Source of the DNA: CAZLYK01 sp964563495
GTDB taxonomy: Bacteria > Acidobacteriota > Blastocatellia > RBC074
Reading direction: 5' to 3'
Assembly: GCA_964563495.1 (NCBI GenBank)
Contig: CAZLYK010000064.1
Span: 1-28,691 of the forward strand
DNA: 28,691 bases
Below the pieces are notes generated by a model. The model worked only from the letters and a program-made list of their open reading frames with translations. It was not told where the DNA came from and did no database searches. The first letter of the stretch is position 1, and each line of letters opens with the position of its first letter. Positions 14,689-26,578 of this stretch are shown in pieces. The position numbers and the translations under genes are program-made.

Positions 14689-15480
14689 ATGTATTTACTC
14701 GCGTTATGGTCGGAACTGGTGAGACGAAATCGGTTGCTCACGTTTTCGGGGCTGGCTTACCTCTTTCTCTTTATTATTCTGGTACTCGTGGCGTTGTTCG
14801 ATTCAACCGTTATTCTGGGCATCAACCGGTGGATCAAGCCGATGAAATTCGCCATCTCAATTGCCATCTTTCAATGGACGATGGGCTGGCTGATGAAGCA
14901 TCTGGAAGCGCGGCGCGACAAAGTGCGTCTGATCAGCCGCGGGATAGTTATGACCATGCTCGCCGAAATAATCCCGATCGTCGCACAGCCCGCGCGCGGC
15001 AAGCTCTCGCATTTTAATCAGGAGACGGCCTTTGACGCCGCGGTCTTTTCTTTCATGGGCATCATGATCCTGATCAACACGATTCTGGTTCTTTACGCAC
15101 TCGTGCTCTTTTTTACCGTGCCATCAGGCTTGCCGAAAGCTTACCTCTGGGGGATCCGGTACGGGATGATCATTTTCTTCCTCGCGAGCATAGAGGGTGG
15201 TCTGATAGCGGTTTTCCTGCGCCACAGCGTCGGGGCGCCCGACGGAGGCCCCGGCTTGCCATTCATCAACTGGAGCACTCAAGGCGGTGACCTGCGGGTC
15301 GCTCATTTCATAGGGCTGCACGCTCTCCAGGTGCTTCCAATCTTCGGATATCTGATCGACAGAAATAAGAACACCCGGGCAGTCGCGCTGACCACGGCGG
15401 TTGCCGTGATCTATCTCGCCATTACCGCTTTGACATTCGCCCAGGCCTTGATGGGCAGGCCCTTGATTGGATTGGAATAG
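14689..15480 (+). CDS. Conserved seven-helix membrane protein of unknown function
   Basis: 263 residues from ATG 14689, chosen because AGGAGG (14679-14684) lies just upstream; a frame from 14560 would translate the GC-rich inverted repeat. About seven transmembrane segments are visible, with conserved-looking polar patches: IKPMKFAISI near residue 46, LSHFNQETAFDA near 105, and GGDLRVAHFIGLHALQ near 200-215, whose histidines and arginine could line a membrane active site or bind a cofactor. I do not recognise a characterised family. It lies 183 bases after the ABA4-like gene with only the inverted repeat between, so it is probably the third gene of the TetR-controlled cassette. Function unknown. 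Confidence 0.85.
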   Translation: MYLLALWSELVRRNRLLTFSGLAYLFLFIILVLVALFDSTVILGINRWIKPMKFAISIAIFQWTMGWLMKHLEARRDKVRLISRGIVMTMLAEIIPIVAQPARGKLSHFNQETAFDAAVFSFMGIMILINTILVLYALVLFFTVPSGLPKAYLWGIRYGMIIFFLASIEGGLIAVFLRHSVGAPDGGPGLPFINWSTQGGDLRVAHFIGLHALQVLPIFGYLIDRNKNTRAVALTTAVAVIYLAITALTFAQALMGRPLIGLE

Positions 15481-15558
15481 AAGCGGACATAAAGAATCAT
15501 CAACGCGCAGTGATCTGGGATTTGGATGGGAGATTGGTCGATTCGGCCGCTTACTCAT

Positions 15559-17091
15559 TTACGCCGCTCGTTGTCTGGTCGCAGCGGCAGAGTCGCCGCT
15601 GAATTCCGCCAGCCGGCGAAAGTGATAACCGAGCGCCGCCAGTCTGACCGCCTGGCCAAACTTCTTACGGTTGAGCTTTAAGACCTGTCGCAGGTAGCGC
15701 CAGAATTCCCGGCGGTCGCGGTCGCGAATCCCCAGCGTCAAAACGATGCGCGCGAAGGCCAGCAGTTGATGCAGGAGACCATCACGTTGCGGTTCCAGCG
15801 TCTCCTGTTTGACTCGTTCGAGAGAGGCAAGCGCCCGCTGGTAATATTCGGGCGCCTCGTAGATTGCGCGGAAAGTATCTTTATAACCTTTGATCAACCG
15901 TGCCGGGTCCATCTTTGGTATATAACCCAGCGAGCAATCGGTATTGTTCCCCCTGCTAAAATCGAGCAGCCGGCCTTCCCGCTTGAGCCGTTCCCAGAGC
16001 GGTGTGGCGGGAGGGACATTGAGCAATCCAAGCATGGCCACGGGGATCGCGCTCTCGCGAATAAAGTTGCTCTGGAGCTCAAAGACATCGTCCGGATCAT
16101 TGTCAAAGCCGACAATAAACCCGGCCATGACCTCCATGCCGTAGCTCTGTATCTTCCTGACCGAGGTGAGCAGGTCGTGGCGCACGTTCTGCATCTTCCG
16201 GGCTTCCTTGAGGCTTTCCGCCACCGGCGTTTCGATGCCCAGAAAAACGTAGCGGAAACCGGCTTGGCGCATGCCTTCGAGCAGTTCCTCGTCTTCAGCC
16301 AGGTTGACGCTGGCTTCGGTGATGAAAGAGAAGGGATGGTTGCGCTGCACGGACCACTCAGCCAGGGCAGGCAGCAACCGTTTGACGTTCGGTTTATTGC
16401 CGATGAAATTGTCGTCCACGATAAAAATCAGACCACGCCAACCCAGGTTGAAAAGCGCGTCCAGTTCGGCCAGCATCTGCTCGTTGCTTTTGGTGCGCGG
16501 GACACGCCCGTAAATTTTGATGACGTCGCAAAACTCGCATTGAAACGGGCAGCCCCGCGAATATTGGACGGTCATTGCGGTGTAGCGGTTCAGTTCGGCG
16601 AGCTGAAAATCGGGTAACGGCGTGGTCAGGAGCGAGGGGCGCTCAGCCGCCTGGTAAATATGCTTCGCCCGGCCACGCTCCAGGTCCTCGACGAACTCCG
16701 GCAAGGTCGCCTCCGCTTCGCCGATGAAGATGTGATCGGCGCCGGAAAAATAGTCCAGGGCTTCGGCATACCCGTCGGCTTCAGAGGGGTATGGCCCGCC
16801 GACCACGACCCGTTTGCCTGCTGCCTTCGATTGCTCGATGACCTGCCTCATGGAGTCGTGCTGGACGAGCATGGCACTGATGAAAACCAGGTCCGGCCAT
16901 GCTAAGTCTGCCGGCGTCAGCCTGCGCACGTTCATATCGATCAAACGGCGCTCCCAGGCCGGCGGCAGCAGTGCGGAGACTGTCATGAGCCCCAGCGGCG
17001 GGATCGTCGCCCGCTTGCCCTCAAACCGGATCGCGTGGCGTAAGCTCCAATACGTGTCGGGAAATTCAGGGTAGACGAATAACACGCGCAT
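15559..17091 (-). CDS. B12-binding-type radical SAM protein (DUF4070 family)
   Basis: 510 residues. The N-terminal half (1-135) has the Rossmann-like cobalamin-binding fold pattern (MRVLFVYPEFPDTYW, then VVVGGPYPS and HIFIGEAEATLPEFV), although I see no DxHxxG cobalt ligand motif. The radical SAM core has SRGCPFQCEFCDV with Cys181, Cys185 and Cys188 for the 4Fe-4S cluster, then the VDDNFIGNK and FLGIETP stretches. The C-terminal 140 residues fit DUF4070. Such enzymes are candidate methylases acting on unactivated carbons, but no substrate is known. GAGGAG precedes ATG 17091; the gene begins 22 bases after the TPR gene, so the two are probably an operon. No cobalamin riboswitch is present upstream. 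Confidence 0.93.
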   Translation of the reverse strand: MRVLFVYPEFPDTYWSLRHAIRFEGKRATIPPLGLMTVSALLPPAWERRLIDMNVRRLTPADLAWPDLVFISAMLVQHDSMRQVIEQSKAAGKRVVVGGPYPSEADGYAEALDYFSGADHIFIGEAEATLPEFVEDLERGRAKHIYQAAERPSLLTTPLPDFQLAELNRYTAMTVQYSRGCPFQCEFCDVIKIYGRVPRTKSNEQMLAELDALFNLGWRGLIFIVDDNFIGNKPNVKRLLPALAEWSVQRNHPFSFITEASVNLAEDEELLEGMRQAGFRYVFLGIETPVAESLKEARKMQNVRHDLLTSVRKIQSYGMEVMAGFIVGFDNDPDDVFELQSNFIRESAIPVAMLGLLNVPPATPLWERLKREGRLLDFSRGNNTDCSLGYIPKMDPARLIKGYKDTFRAIYEAPEYYQRALASLERVKQETLEPQRDGLLHQLLAFARIVLTLGIRDRDRREFWRYLRQVLKLNRKKFGQAVRLAALGYHFRRLAEFSGDSAAATRQRAA

Positions 17092-17113
17092 AGCTTTTCT
17101 CCTCAGGTTGCGG

Positions 17114-18124
17114 CTACTTCTGCTTATTCTCCTTGATATATTGCTCGATCATAGCTTTATCCGGGTGGTTCGGGCGTTTGGCGAGGAACTGTTCGAATTC
17201 GGCGACGGCTTTATCTTTGAGGCCCGCTCCGCGGTAAAGCGCGCCGAGCCTCAAATGGGCATCGGCCATTCCGATCGGATCGAGTTTGAGGGCTTCATTC
17301 AGATAGCCGACTGCCTTCGATCCTTTTTTGACCTGGAGGTAGGCCTCGCCTAGAAAGAAGTTGGCGCCGGCTGATCTGGGGTCGGCCTCGACTGCTCTGG
17401 TCAGGGTGGTGATCGAGTCGTCGAATTTCTTCTCGGCGATTTGCGTCTTGCCCAGATTGAGCAGGGCCAGGAAAAACCCCGGTTTTTCAGCGAGTGCGTT
17501 TTGGTAGGCTTTTTCGGCGTCTCCGTATTTCTCTTGTTTGAAATAGACCGTCCCGAGTTCGGTCCATGCCTCGTAGTCTTTTGAATCGGCCTTGACGACC
17601 TGATTTAAAAGCGCGGCGGCCTGCTTGAGGTCGTTCTTCTTCTCGGCCGCGAGGGCTTTGTCGAAGAGGGTTTTGTTTTCGGCCGAGCGGGCATAGGCGG
17701 TCGCCGGTGCAGCCGCGGGTCCGGCCGCCGTCCCGCCGCGCATCTCCATGAGAATGTCACGCCTGATATCCGAGGAGAAGATTGCGTCGATACGGATATT
17801 GAAGCGATGAACCTCGGTTCCATCCATCTCGACCGCGATCACATACTCTCCGTTGGCGACGTTGTTGAAGTGATACCGGCCGCCGTTATTGATGCTCTGC
17901 TGGGCCACCTGGCGACCGGCCAGCGTGTAGAGGAGAAGGCGAAAGGCGCCGAGTTTGTTCTCGCCGGAATTGCCGGTGTCGATTTTAAAATCCCCGAGAA
18001 GCGTGTGGGTCACCTCCGGACGGGGCTGACGTCCTCTCGATGGTAAATCCTGTCCGGAGGCCGGTCCGCTCGCCAGGAGCATAAGCAACATGATGGTCGG
18101 GAGAGAGCGTTGATACCCTTTCAT
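17114..18124 (-). CDS. Secreted TPR protein with carboxypeptidase-regulatory-like domain
   Basis: 336 residues. A signal peptide (1-25, ending ASGPASGQ) is followed by a small beta-sandwich (about 38-115; NNGGRYHFNNVANGEYVIAV resembles CarboxypepD_reg domains). After an Ala/Pro-rich linker with GGTAAGPAAAPATA, at least five tetratricopeptide repeats run from about 150 to 330 (for example AWTELGTVYFKQEKYGDAEK). It is likely periplasmic and a protein-interaction scaffold. GGAGGAT precedes ATG 18124 by eight bases. It heads a leftward operon with the radical SAM gene and diverges from the ECF sigma gene. Function is not further predictable. Confidence 0.9.
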   Translation of the reverse strand: MKGYQRSLPTIMLLMLLASGPASGQDLPSRGRQPRPEVTHTLLGDFKIDTGNSGENKLGAFRLLLYTLAGRQVAQQSINNGGRYHFNNVANGEYVIAVEMDGTEVHRFNIRIDAIFSSDIRRDILMEMRGGTAAGPAAAPATAYARSAENKTLFDKALAAEKKNDLKQAAALLNQVVKADSKDYEAWTELGTVYFKQEKYGDAEKAYQNALAEKPGFFLALLNLGKTQIAEKKFDDSITTLTRAVEADPRSAGANFFLGEAYLQVKKGSKAVGYLNEALKLDPIGMADAHLRLGALYRGAGLKDKAVAEFEQFLAKRPNHPDKAMIEQYIKENKQK

Positions 18125-18148
18125 CGGTTCGATCCTCCATTGTTCAAG

Positions 18149-18206
18149 AGACGGGATTTTCAGGACTTATGCAGGGTTTTATCGGGCATCCCGGTCAATC
18201 CTGTCT
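18149..18206. repeat. Degenerate AATAGACAGGATT-family element
   Basis: AGACGGGATT (18149-18158) pairs with AATCCTGTCT (18197-18206) with one mismatch, and GGGCATCCC lies between. It looks like an eroded copy in the divergent TPR/sigma-factor region. The rest of that 190-base gap shows no convincing promoter to me. Confidence 0.5.
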
Positions 18207-18302
18207 GATTTATTTTGGGTATTCTAACCTCCCTGGAAGATTTTTTCCCAAGCTTGTTAATAATTTTGGTGAGGGGGCGTTTTCAGCTATGGAAGATGAT
18301 GC

Positions 18303-18310
18303 AAAGGAGG
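18303..18310 (+). promoter_or_regulatory. Near-perfect Shine-Dalgarno deciding the sigma-factor start
   Basis: AAAGGAGG is followed by TCAAT and GTG 18316, ideal spacing in the sigma-factor frame. The ATG at 18314 is out of frame, and the in-frame ATG 18289 has only GAGGGGG 11 bases upstream. Confidence 0.7.
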
Positions 18311-18315
18311 TCAAT

Positions 18316-18918
18316 GTGCCAGTCAATGCAACTCATTTAAGGGCGGTTACCGGCGGCAAGGCCGAGACGTGGGAAGAAGGGGGCGTGGGGATCTCGGAGA
18401 AAGAGCTGGAAAGTCTCTTTCGCCAATATCACGACCGGGTGTTTCGGGCTGCTTACCGTATCACCGGCAGCATCGTCGATGCCGAAGACGTGCTCCAGAC
18501 GGTTTTTCTGCGGCTATCACGGCGGGGCAATCTGGACCTGGAGCCAAACCCGGGTAGTTATCTACATCGCGCGGCAATTAATGGATCACTCGACCTGGTC
18601 CGCCAGCGCGGGCGCTCGGTGTCGATCCCGATCGACGATATTTTGAGTACGGCGCCCGGTGATTCCCGGCTCAATCCCGAGACTCAGCGAAGGAGCGGGG
18701 AACTGCGGGTAGCGATTCGGAAGGCGATCGGGAAGCTGGGTGAGAAGAGCGCGGAGATGTTCGTCATGAAATATTTTGAGGGGTATAGCAATCAGGAGAT
18801 TGCCGAAGCGATGGGAACGTCGCCGATGGTTGTCGGTGTCCTGCTTCACCGGGCCCGGGCAAGGGTCAAAAAAGAGGTCGGAGATTTTATCGAGGGAGGA
18901 CCAGCATCGCGTTATTAA
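18316..18918 (+). CDS. ECF-type RNA polymerase sigma factor
   Basis: 200 residues from GTG 18316 (209 if ATG 18289 is used). Region 2 spans about 34-70 (LFRQYHDRVFRAAYRITGS, then DAEDVLQTVFLRL), binding core polymerase and the -10. Region 4 spans about 135-188, with the helix-turn-helix GYSNQEIAEAMGTSPMVVGV recognising the -35. There is no region 1 or 3, as expected for the extracytoplasmic-function class. The next gene, 28 bases downstream, encodes a membrane protein with an anti-sigma zinc-finger-like motif, so the pair most likely forms a sigma/anti-sigma switch. Autoregulation is usual for the class, but I could not identify a matching promoter upstream. Confidence 0.94.
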   Translation: MPVNATHLRAVTGGKAETWEEGGVGISEKELESLFRQYHDRVFRAAYRITGSIVDAEDVLQTVFLRLSRRGNLDLEPNPGSYLHRAAINGSLDLVRQRGRSVSIPIDDILSTAPGDSRLNPETQRRSGELRVAIRKAIGKLGEKSAEMFVMKYFEGYSNQEIAEAMGTSPMVVGVLLHRARARVKKEVGDFIEGGPASRY

Positions 18919-18946
18919 CTGAGCGAGCGATAAGGGAGAAGAAGTC

Positions 18947-21619
<2,673 letters not shown>

Positions 21620-21632
21620 TCGATTCTGGTCG

Positions 21633-21720
21633 AATAGACAGGATAGACAGGATTGTCGCAGGATTAAACCAGATCATGATCTGGTTTAATCCTGCGACAA
21701 TCCTGTCTATCCTGTCTATT
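21633..21720. repeat. Perfect 88-bp loop-less palindrome, AATAGACAGGATT family
   Basis: Bases 21633-21676 are the exact reverse complement of 21677-21720, with no mismatch and no spacer; the centre is CCAGATCATGATCTGG. The arm contains AATAGACAGGATAGACAGGA and then GGATTAAACC, tying it to the dispersed family. A T-run (21719-21725) follows, so as RNA it could serve as a Rho-independent terminator after the FecR gene, which stops 14 bases earlier. Confidence 0.95.
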
Positions 21721-21723
21721 TTT

Positions 21724-21752
21724 TTGACCAAACGATTGAAACTTAGTACAAA
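21724..21752 (+). promoter_or_regulatory. Possible promoter of the DUF4097/ABC/PH gene run
   Basis: TTGACC (21724-21729, 5 of 6 matches) is followed after 17 bases by TACAAA (21747-21752, 4 of 6). It lies just after the 88-bp palindrome and about 70 bases upstream of the first gene of the run. Confidence 0.4.
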
Positions 21753-21823
21753 CAATTGGCGTAAGATTTTGTGCTTTTCGGATTTAATTGAATCATCATG
21801 AAAGAGGTCAGGAGGCAATCAAA

Positions 21824-22762
21824 ATGAGGCCGAAATCGATCATCGCTCTGATCGCAGTCGTTGGGTTGAGCCTGGTCATCGGATCCGGGTGCCGGATTAG
21901 AAATCGGAGCGGCAGAACCGAGAGCGGGCAGAGCGCGCAGACCCCCGCCGATTCGAGCGCAGCTTTCAATGACGACAAACAGGTCGAATTGACGATCAGC
22001 GCCAAAGACGATTCGGGTTTTGATCTGGCTGAGCGGCAGGAGATACACCGCAAATTCGAACTCAAGCCGGGGGCATTGGTCAGCGTCTATCGGATCAGCG
22101 GAAAGGTGACGGTGACCAGCGGCGATGGCAATACCGCCGAAGTGATCGTCGTCCGTTCGGCCCGCAAACGCGAGGACCTGCAGTATCGCCAGATCAGGAT
22201 CGAGCAGAATCCCGATGGGTTTTTGGTCCGGGGCGAGAACGATCGCAAGAGCGTCTTCTCGGCGCTCGGCTCGATCCCGGATGGCCGCCAGCGGATCATC
22301 ATGAAACTGCCGCGCAAGGTCGATTTTGAGACCAGCGGGATCAGCGGCGACCTGAACATCGGAGAGCTCGATGGCCGCGTCGAGGTCCGCGGGGTGAGTG
22401 GCGGGGTCAAAATCGGGCGCGCCAGCGGCGATACGGAGATCAGCGGGATCAACGGCTCGATCGATGCCACCTTCGGTCAAATGATCGGGCACGGGATCGA
22501 GGTCAGGGGAGTAAACGGCAATGTCGATCTGAGATTTGAGGGCGTGGTCAACGCCAATCTCGACGCCCGCAATATCAACGGGAATATCGACGCCGATCTG
22601 TCAAACCTCGAAAAGACGGGCGGTGAAGAGGGGCGCGGCCGTTTGAAGGCTCGCATCGGCAGCGGCGGCGCCGAGATAGATATCACCGGCGTCAATGGAA
22701 ATGTCAGATTGGGCAAAGCGGAAAAGCCGAATCCATCGGCGACAAAAGTGGCGAAAAAATAA
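21824..22762 (+). CDS. DUF4097-type probable lipoprotein
   Basis: 312 residues from ATG 21824, chosen because GGAGG (21811-21815) lies eight bases upstream. The N-terminus is a signal sequence ending VIGSGC; Cys23 would be lipidated, although the lipobox is not ideal (Gly at -3). After a Ser/Gln-rich linker, the body carries many short beta-strand units with repeated G-x-V and ISG/INGN turns (ETSGISGDLNIGELDGRVEV, later GVNGNVDL, NINGNIDADL, GVNGNVRL), the right-handed beta-helix pattern of DUF4097/DUF2807 putative adhesins. It stops four bases before the first ABC ATPase start, so it is the first gene of the exporter operon. It may act as an envelope accessory; no function is established. 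Confidence 0.87.
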   Translation: MRPKSIIALIAVVGLSLVIGSGCRIRNRSGRTESGQSAQTPADSSAAFNDDKQVELTISAKDDSGFDLAERQEIHRKFELKPGALVSVYRISGKVTVTSGDGNTAEVIVVRSARKREDLQYRQIRIEQNPDGFLVRGENDRKSVFSALGSIPDGRQRIIMKLPRKVDFETSGISGDLNIGELDGRVEVRGVSGGVKIGRASGDTEISGINGSIDATFGQMIGHGIEVRGVNGNVDLRFEGVVNANLDARNINGNIDADLSNLEKTGGEEGRGRLKARIGSGGAEIDITGVNGNVRLGKAEKPNPSATKVAKK

Positions 22763-22766
22763 GTTT

Positions 22767-23702
22767 ATGGATACCAAGACAGAACAAGACCGTGGCTCGG
22801 TAATCGAGCTCGATCAGCTACGGATAGAGTTTGGGAAGCGGCGCATCCTCAAGGACCTGCGCGGAGCCTTGCACGGGAAGGCGATCGGCCTGCTCGGACC
22901 GAACGGCGCCGGGAAGACCACCCTGATTCATACCCTGCTCGGTTTTCACAAGCCGGCCGCGGGGACCGCCCGCATCTTCGGCCGCGACATCCGCCACGAA
23001 GCCAAGCAGGTCCGCACGCTGATCGGCTACATGCCGGAACGCGACGCTTTTATCGCCAATACGACCTGCGTCAATTTTGTCAGGTTGATGGCGGAGCTTT
23101 CGGGGTTGCCCTCCGAAGCCGCGCTCGAACGGGCGCACGAAGCGCTCTTCTACGTGGGGCTGGGCGAGGCCCGCTACCGCAAGCTGGGCACCTATTCGCT
23201 CGGGATGAAGCAGCTGGCGAAGCTGGCGCAAGCGATCGTCCACGGGCCGCGGCTGATCTTTCTGGATGAGCCGACCAATGGGCTCGACCCGCCGGCGCGC
23301 AAGCGCATGCTCGAACTGATCCGCGAGATTCGCGATAGCGGCAAGGCCCAGATCGTGCTCTCCTCGCATCTCCTGCGCGACGTAGAGGAATGTTGCGACG
23401 AGATCCTGATCCTCAAGGATGGCCAGATAGCCGCTCACTGCGACCTGGAAGAGGAGCGACGGGCGAACAGGAAATTTATCGAGATGGAGACTCGCGGGGC
23501 GACCGAGGAGTTTGCCGAAGCGCTCGGCGCGCTCGGCTGCGAATATGCATTGTCGGGGACTCAGCGCGTCAAAATCGTCATGCAGGACGGGATGGAAGTT
23601 CGCGATCTCTACCAGCTCGCGATCGATCGGGATGTCCAGATCCGCCGCTTGAATTACAAACGCGACTCACTCGAAGACATATTTCTCAAGGCGATGGAGT
23701 GA
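22767..23702 (+). CDS. ABC transporter ATPase, first ABC-2 system
   Basis: 311 residues from ATG 22767, four bases after the lipoprotein stop. Nucleotide-binding motifs are complete: Walker A GPNGAGKT (44-51), signature YSLGMKQ (143-149), Walker B LIFLDEPTNGLD (163-174) and H-loop His201 in LSSHLL. The signature is the YSxGMxQ form common in ABC-2/CcmA exporters. The last 90 residues form the small beta-rich C-terminal domain seen in drug- and polysaccharide-export ATPases. It should energise the permease encoded 30 bases downstream. The transported compound is not indicated. Confidence 0.95.
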   Translation: MDTKTEQDRGSVIELDQLRIEFGKRRILKDLRGALHGKAIGLLGPNGAGKTTLIHTLLGFHKPAAGTARIFGRDIRHEAKQVRTLIGYMPERDAFIANTTCVNFVRLMAELSGLPSEAALERAHEALFYVGLGEARYRKLGTYSLGMKQLAKLAQAIVHGPRLIFLDEPTNGLDPPARKRMLELIREIRDSGKAQIVLSSHLLRDVEECCDEILILKDGQIAAHCDLEEERRANRKFIEMETRGATEEFAEALGALGCEYALSGTQRVKIVMQDGMEVRDLYQLAIDRDVQIRRLNYKRDSLEDIFLKAME

Positions 23703-23732
23703 AGCGGTAAAAGATCTTACCGGAGAAAATCG

Positions 23733-24595
23733 ATGGCCGTTTACGAACATAACTACAAACCGTATGAGGGAGCCTTGACGTCGGCGTGGAGGCGGTTTCT
23801 GGTGATTCCGCGATACGCGTATCAGGACCTCTTCAAATACAAGATATTTATCGCGCTCTTCGTCCTCTGCTTCGTCTGCCCCCTGGTCTACACGATCATC
23901 GTCTATTTGCACCACAATACCAGTGCGTTGGCGATCTTTGGGATCAGCCCCTCTCAGGTGGTTCCGATCGGTGGGATGTTTTTTCGCGTTTTTATCTCGG
24001 TCCAGACATCGCTCGCTTTCATCTTGACGGTGATCATCGGGCCGGTGCTGATCTCGCGCGATCTGGCGAATAATGCGCTGCCGCTCTATTTATGCCGGCC
24101 GTTTTCGCGGTTTGAGTACGTTGTCGGCAAGATGTCGGTCCTGGTGATTCTGCTCTCGGCGATCACCTGGGTTCCCGGTCTGCTTCTGTTTTTCTTCCAG
24201 GCTTATCTTGAGGGAGGCGGATGGATGGCCGAGAACTGGTGGATCGGGTCGGCGATCCTGACGGTGAGTATGGCCTGGATCATCAGTCTATCGCTGCTTG
24301 CACTGGCCTTTTCGGCGTGGATCAAATGGCGGACGGCGGCGAGCGCCGCCTTGTTCGCGATCCTGATCATCCCGACTCCGATCGGATTCGCGATTCAGGG
24401 GATTCTCAATACGACCAAGGGTCATCTGCTCAATCTGGCCATGGCGCACAATGTCATGACCGGCGAGCTCTTCCGGACCCTCGACGACGACCAGAAATTT
24501 TTCTCGCTCGGAGAAGCCTGGGTGGTCTTTACCGTCTATGCCCTGATCTGCCTGTGGATGCTCTCGCGCAAGGTGCGCGCTTATGAGGTGGTGTC

Positions 24596-24599
<4 letters not shown>
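23733..24599 (+). CDS. ABC-2-type permease, first system
   Basis: 288 residues with about six transmembrane segments, starting LFKYKIFIALFVLCFVCPLVYTI-like near residue 33 and including the conserved-looking SRDLANNALPLYLCRPFSR loop (107-125), typical of ABC-2 permeases of the gliding/NosY type. The cytoplasmic N-terminus MAVYEHNYKPYEG resembles those of related exporters. It starts 30 bases after its ATPase and overlaps the next ATPase gene by four bases (GTGA). Direction of transport is presumed outward. No substrate can be inferred. Confidence 0.9.
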
Positions 24600-25570
<971 letters not shown>

Positions 25571-25619
25571 TCGGAAGATCCGGTTGCTCAGCCGTCAACC
25601 TCTACAGGCAAACACAACA

Positions 25620-26501
25620 ATGGAAAACACGAGCTCAGCGGTCAACATGGAATCAGTCAAGCCGGCTTCAGCCGGAATACAGTGGACCTTATGGCTGCGG
25701 CAGATTCGCGCCATCCTCCGGATAGAGATCAGGAAGAACTTCTGGGGCCGTCGCGCGATTTTGATCTACCTGCTGGCGGCGGTGCCGGTGTTGCTCATGT
25801 TTCTGCTCTCGATTGTCGATCAGGATGGCGGAAACGATATCGCCAGAAACTGGCCGGGCGCCCAGGAGGTCTTCGCCAATATTTTTGAAGCGCTGACGCT
25901 GCGCACGATCGTCTTCTTCGGCTGCGCCTGGATCTTCATGAACCTCTTCCGCGGCGAAATCGTGGACAAGAGCCTGCATTATTACTTTCTTTCGCCGCTG
26001 CGGCGTGAAGTCCTGGTGGCCGGGAAATATGTTTCCGGTCTGGTCGCCGCAGGAGTTCTTTTCACTCTGACCACGGCCGGGTCACTCTTCTTTTTCTATT
26101 ATGCGCGCGGTTATCCGGCCAATCTCAATTACCTCTTCGATGGCCCCGGGCTGGGGCAGGTCACGACTTATCTGGCGATCACGATTCTCGGTTGTCTGGG
26201 TTACGGCGCGGTCTTTATGTTTATCGGGCTCTTCTTCCGCAACCCGATCATTCCGGCCTTGCTCGTTTACGGATGGGAGTGGCTCAACTTCCTGCTCCCA
26301 CCGGTGCTCAAGAAGATCAGCATCATTCATTACCTCCACACCCTCTCGCCGATCCCGATGAACGAGGGGCCATTTGCGACCGTAGTTGAGGCGACCTCGC
26401 CCTGGGTCTCGGTCCCGAGCCTGATTCTCTTTACCTCGCTCGTCCTCTGGCTGGCGAGCGTCCGGATTCGCAAAATGGAGATCAGATACGGTGCCGAATA
26501 G
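25620..26501 (+). CDS. ABC-2-type permease, second system
   Basis: 293 residues from ATG 25620. An in-frame TTG at 25584 would add 12 residues; neither site has a strong Shine-Dalgarno, so the start is uncertain. After a polar N-terminal tail of about 25-40 residues, roughly six transmembrane segments follow, with the FRGEIVDKSLHYYFLSPLRR loop typical of ABC-2 exporters. The TAG stop (26499-26501) lies inside the left arm of a dispersed palindrome, so the final residues GAE border repeat sequence. It pairs with the preceding ATPase. Substrate unknown. Confidence 0.88.
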   Translation: MENTSSAVNMESVKPASAGIQWTLWLRQIRAILRIEIRKNFWGRRAILIYLLAAVPVLLMFLLSIVDQDGGNDIARNWPGAQEVFANIFEALTLRTIVFFGCAWIFMNLFRGEIVDKSLHYYFLSPLRREVLVAGKYVSGLVAAGVLFTLTTAGSLFFFYYARGYPANLNYLFDGPGLGQVTTYLAITILGCLGYGAVFMFIGLFFRNPIIPALLVYGWEWLNFLLPPVLKKISIIHYLHTLSPIPMNEGPFATVVEATSPWVSVPSLILFTSLVLWLASVRIRKMEIRYGAE

Positions 26502-26568
26502 AAGAAAATAGAGAGGATTGACGGGATTTTTGCAATCATCTTGTTAATCCTGTCTATTTTCTTCTATT
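26497..26568. repeat. Palindromic element, AATAGACAGGATT family (long-arm copy)
   Basis: Arms 26497-26527 and 26538-26568 (31 nt each) pair at 28 positions; two of the three mismatches would be G-U pairs in RNA. The loop is 10 nt. The outer end AATAGAAGAAAATAG contains the stop codon of the upstream permease gene. It lies in the 77-base gap inside the exporter/PH gene run, where it could weaken read-through or stabilise the upstream message. Confidence 0.88.
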
Positions 26569-26578
26569 CTGCTTGTCA

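Noticed and set aside
17092..17113. Cobalamin riboswitch before the radical SAM gene
   Set aside because: Only 22 bases separate it from the TPR gene, and no B12-box was seen in the 190-base region before that gene.
18125..18315. ECF-type autoregulated promoter (GGAAGA then GTTAAT near 18234-18262)
   Set aside because: Both boxes are poor matches to known ECF promoters and no second copy exists in the window to support them.
21633..21720. CRISPR-like or tandem repeat reading of the GACAGGAT units
   Set aside because: Units are few, irregular and arranged as inverted arms, without unique spacers or cas genes.
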